7,762 nucleotides of DNA, taken from an uncultured Clostridia bacterium (lineage in GTDB: Bacteria > Bacillota > Clostridia > Oscillospirales > Acutalibacteraceae). The position numbers and the translations under genes were made by a program. Positions 6,416 through 7,762 of the stretch are shown here, one piece after another (position 1 is the first letter of the stretch; every line of letters begins with the position of its first letter). The DNA lies in contig CAMOTT010000094.1 of NCBI GenBank assembly GCA_946626015.1, forward strand, positions 1-7,762, read 5' to 3'. The notes under the pieces are model-generated. The model was not told the DNA's origin. It ran no database searches and saw nothing but the letters and a program-made list of their open reading frames with translations.

Positions 6416-7444
6416 TTATTCTTCCAATGCCTGCGTGAGCAGCTTGCCCACAAGCTCTGTGAGATATTTTACGCTGGGTATGAGTTTCGCATAGTCGATC
6501 CTTGTGGGACCCACAACGCCGATTATGCCGCCGTCGTTTCCGTTTATATTGTATTTTGATAAAATCAAGCTGGATTTTTCAAGCTGTTTGTACTGGGCCT
6601 CTTTGCCGATGAGCACGTTGAGATCCTTGCCGTCTGCCGCCTTTACAAGGGACTTTATAGCGTCCCCCTTGCGAAGGAACTCCATAAGCTCGTAGGTGTT
6701 GCTCTCAAGCTCCCTGTGATTTAAGAGGTTTGACTGCCCCTCAAGTATGACGTCTGATCTTGAAGCGTCATGGGCAAGCTCGGAAACCGCCGCAAGCAGA
6801 GAGAACATTGTGAATATCTCCTCCGAAACAGACGCCGCAAGGGTCTGCATCGTGGCAAGGCTGATCTCGTCAAGGGACGTGCCTATAAGTGAAGCGGAGG
6901 CGATATTGTAAAACTTCTCGACAACCTCTGCGGTGATATCCCCGTCCGCCCTGCAGACCCGGCTCTTGATAAGCCCCTTTGAGGTGAGCATAACGAGCAT
7001 CGCTGTTCGCCTGCCGATGGGAACGAGCTCGATACGAGTCACCGTGGAGCCGGTGACCGTGGGCGCGGTGGAAAGAGCCGCGCAGTTTGTAATATCCGCC
7101 AAGGCCTCGCTGGCGTGTTCAATGATCTTGTCGGGATCCTTTGAGCTTTCAAGCACACAGGATTCGATCTGTTTTTTTTGCACCTCGTCAAGGGCGCTGT
7201 GGTCGATGAGGTTGTCGACGTAATACCTGTAACCCTTGTTGGAGGGGATCCTGCCGGCGGAGGTGTGGGGCTGCTCAAGGTACCCCATATCCGCGAGCTC
7301 TGCCATCTCGTTGCGGACGGTGGCGGAGGACAGCGACATGGGGAGAACAGACAGCAAGCTTTTTGACCCCACCGGTTCACCGGTGCGGATATACTGTTCG
7401 ACTATTGCCGAAAGTATTATTTTCTTTCTATCGCTTAACTCCAT
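6416..7444 (-). CDS. hrcA: Heat-inducible transcription repressor HrcA
   Basis: A 342-residue HrcA, the repressor of class I heat-shock genes that binds the CIRCE inverted repeat; in studied Firmicutes its activity depends on the GroEL chaperonin. The N-terminal winged-helix DNA-binding domain (about 1-80) has VEQYIRTGEPVGSKSL (15-30), SSATVRNEMAELADMGYLEQ (39-58) and TSAGRIPSNKGYRYYVD (61-77), all hallmark HrcA segments. The rest is the GAF-like and dimerisation region, ending with the signature-like GVVGPTRIDYAKLIPSVKYL, split as GVVGPTRIDY and AKLIPSVKYL. The length is normal. The ATG at 7444 is preceded by GGAGAG (7454-7459) 9 bases upstream. It is the first gene of the operon, and the CIRCE lies in its 5' leader, so it represses its own expression as well as grpE, dnaK and dnaJ. 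Confidence 0.98.
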   Translation of the reverse strand: MELSDRKKIILSAIVEQYIRTGEPVGSKSLLSVLPMSLSSATVRNEMAELADMGYLEQPHTSAGRIPSNKGYRYYVDNLIDHSALDEVQKKQIESCVLESSKDPDKIIEHASEALADITNCAALSTAPTVTGSTVTRIELVPIGRRTAMLVMLTSKGLIKSRVCRADGDITAEVVEKFYNIASASLIGTSLDEISLATMQTLAASVSEEIFTMFSLLAAVSELAHDASRSDVILEGQSNLLNHRELESNTYELMEFLRKGDAIKSLVKAADGKDLNVLIGKEAQYKQLEKSSLILSKYNINGNDGGIIGVVGPTRIDYAKLIPSVKYLTELVGKLLTQALEE

Positions 7445-7463
7445 TCAGTGTCACTCTCCGTGT

Positions 7464-7490
7464 TTAGCACTCAATATGTCTGAGTGCTAA
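7464..7490 (-). promoter_or_regulatory. CIRCE operator (HrcA binding site)
   Basis: Perfect match to the CIRCE consensus TTAGCACTC-N9-GAGTGCTAA: arms at 7464-7472 and 7482-7490 with a 9-base spacer. It begins a few bases after the predicted transcription start of hrcA and ends 19 bases before its ATG, so it acts as a DNA operator and would also lie in the 5' leader of the mRNA, as in other Firmicutes. Confidence 0.98.
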
Positions 7491-7500
7491 CTATGCTAAT

Positions 7501-7529
7501 ATAATATCCCCGGATGAAGGATTTGTCAA
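7501..7529 (-). promoter_or_regulatory. Housekeeping (SigA-type) promoter of the hrcA operon
   Basis: On the - strand the -35 box TTGACA (7529-7524) is a perfect consensus, followed by a 17-base spacer (7523-7507) and a -10 box TATTAT (7506-7501). Transcription should start near 7495-7493, just before the CIRCE. The A/T-rich stretch upstream (7530-7560) could act as an UP element. Confidence 0.92.
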
Positions 7530-7574
7530 TACTTTTAATTGTAAATACTTTGTGAACAATTTGTTAGCAGAACG

Positions 7575-7613
7575 GAAAAAGCCTTGTATACAGGCGGATT
7601 TTGCCGCTTTTTC
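7575..7613. terminator. Compound inverted repeat, possible second terminator
   Basis: GAAAAAGC (7575-7582) pairs with GCTTTTTC (7606-7613). Inside are two mutually exclusive small hairpins: GCCT/AGGC (7581-7584 with 7592-7595) and AGGCGG/CCGCTT (7592-7597 with 7604-7609, one G-U pair). On the - strand the GCCT hairpin is followed by TTTTT; on the + strand the AGGCGG hairpin runs into TTTTT. It lies downstream of the strong terminator at 7640-7667 and before the hrcA promoter, so a back-up or bidirectional terminator is the simplest reading. Confidence 0.45.
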
Positions 7614-7639
7614 GGCGCCTTGAGGGTATGCCGGCAACC

Positions 7640-7667
7640 AAAAAGCTGCCGGCGAACCGACAGCTTT
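7640..7667 (-). terminator. Rho-independent terminator of the gene upstream of hrcA
   Basis: On the - strand an 11-bp stem AAAGCTGTCGG / CCGGCAGCTTT (7667-7657 with 7652-7642, one G-U pair) closes a UUCG loop and is followed by a T-run (TTTTT, 7644-7640). It starts about 31 bases after the stop codon of the partial gene at the window's right end. Confidence 0.82.
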
Positions 7668-7698
7668 AAGAAACGCTGATATATAAATGTATGTAATA

Positions 7699-7762
7699 TT
7701 AAAGGTCTTCTACAAGACTTGTGAACAGTTTGTTGTACCTGTTTGCCCATTTTACAACAGCG
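7699..7762 (-). CDS. C-terminal fragment of an unidentified upstream gene (partial)
   Basis: On the - strand, one frame entering from the right edge reads 20 codons ending KYN-free as WANRYNKLFTSLVEDL before TAA at 7701-7699. It is called because a strong terminator follows about 31 bases later and the other two frames either stop at once or run on through the terminators. I do not recognise the protein from 20 residues. The tail does not obviously match HemW, the common neighbour of hrcA in Firmicutes. The start and most of the gene are outside the window. Confidence 0.5.
   Translation of the reverse strand, partial: AVVKWANRYNKLFTSLVEDL

Noticed and set aside
7530..7640. A CtsR operator or a second heat-shock control site upstream of the hrcA promoter
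   Set aside because: No GGTCAAA-type tandem repeat is visible; only CIRCE-type control is supported.
7535..7750. A 71-codon - strand open frame beginning MGKQVQQ
   Set aside because: It runs through the terminator at 7640-7667 and the second inverted repeat and has no ribosome site. The alternative frame that stops just before the terminator is a better gene end.

Overview
The window looks like a chromosomal segment of a low-to-mid-GC Firmicute, most likely a Clostridia-class anaerobe of the Ruminococcaceae/Oscillospiraceae type. The evidence is: strong AGGAGG-type ribosome binding sites with mixed ATG/TTG/GTG starts; a CIRCE operator under an HrcA repressor; the Firmicute order hrcA-grpE-dnaK-dnaJ; and a DnaK lacking the N-terminal-domain insert typical of Gram-negative DnaK. 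The genus cannot be fixed by eye.

Left part (1-2093, + strand): the end of a polar amino acid ABC importer operon. It holds the last ~162 residues of the extracellular solute-binding protein, a membrane permease with the EAA loop (start chosen at 583), and a HisP/GlnQ-like ATPase with a TTG start. A 14-bp hairpin separates the binding-protein gene from the permease gene, and the operon ends at a strong hairpin with a T-tract on both strands.

Middle and right part (2104-7540, - strand): one heat-shock operon read right to left, hrcA - grpE - dnaK - dnaJ - a Gph-like HAD phosphatase gene. It starts from a near-consensus housekeeping promoter (TTGACA, 17 bp, TATTAT) with a perfect CIRCE inverted repeat over the transcription start region. 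HrcA represses its own operon; GrpE, DnaK and DnaJ form the Hsp70 folding machine (nucleotide exchange factor, ATPase chaperone, J-domain co-chaperone). A 12-bp hairpin with one internal mismatch lies between dnaK and dnaJ. The phosphatase gene starts 6 bases after dnaJ and ends at the same bidirectional terminator as the transporter operon, so the two operons converge.

Right end (7541-7762): a Rho-independent terminator for an upstream - strand gene, a second compound inverted repeat that may be a back-up terminator, and probably the last 20 codons of that upstream gene. I found no mobile element, CRISPR array, rRNA or tRNA gene. The region is largely ordinary core genome; the points worth a second look are regulatory details (hairpins, extra half-CIRCE motifs, a near-identical 16-bp repeat) and small protein oddities. 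I do not see a new biological system here.
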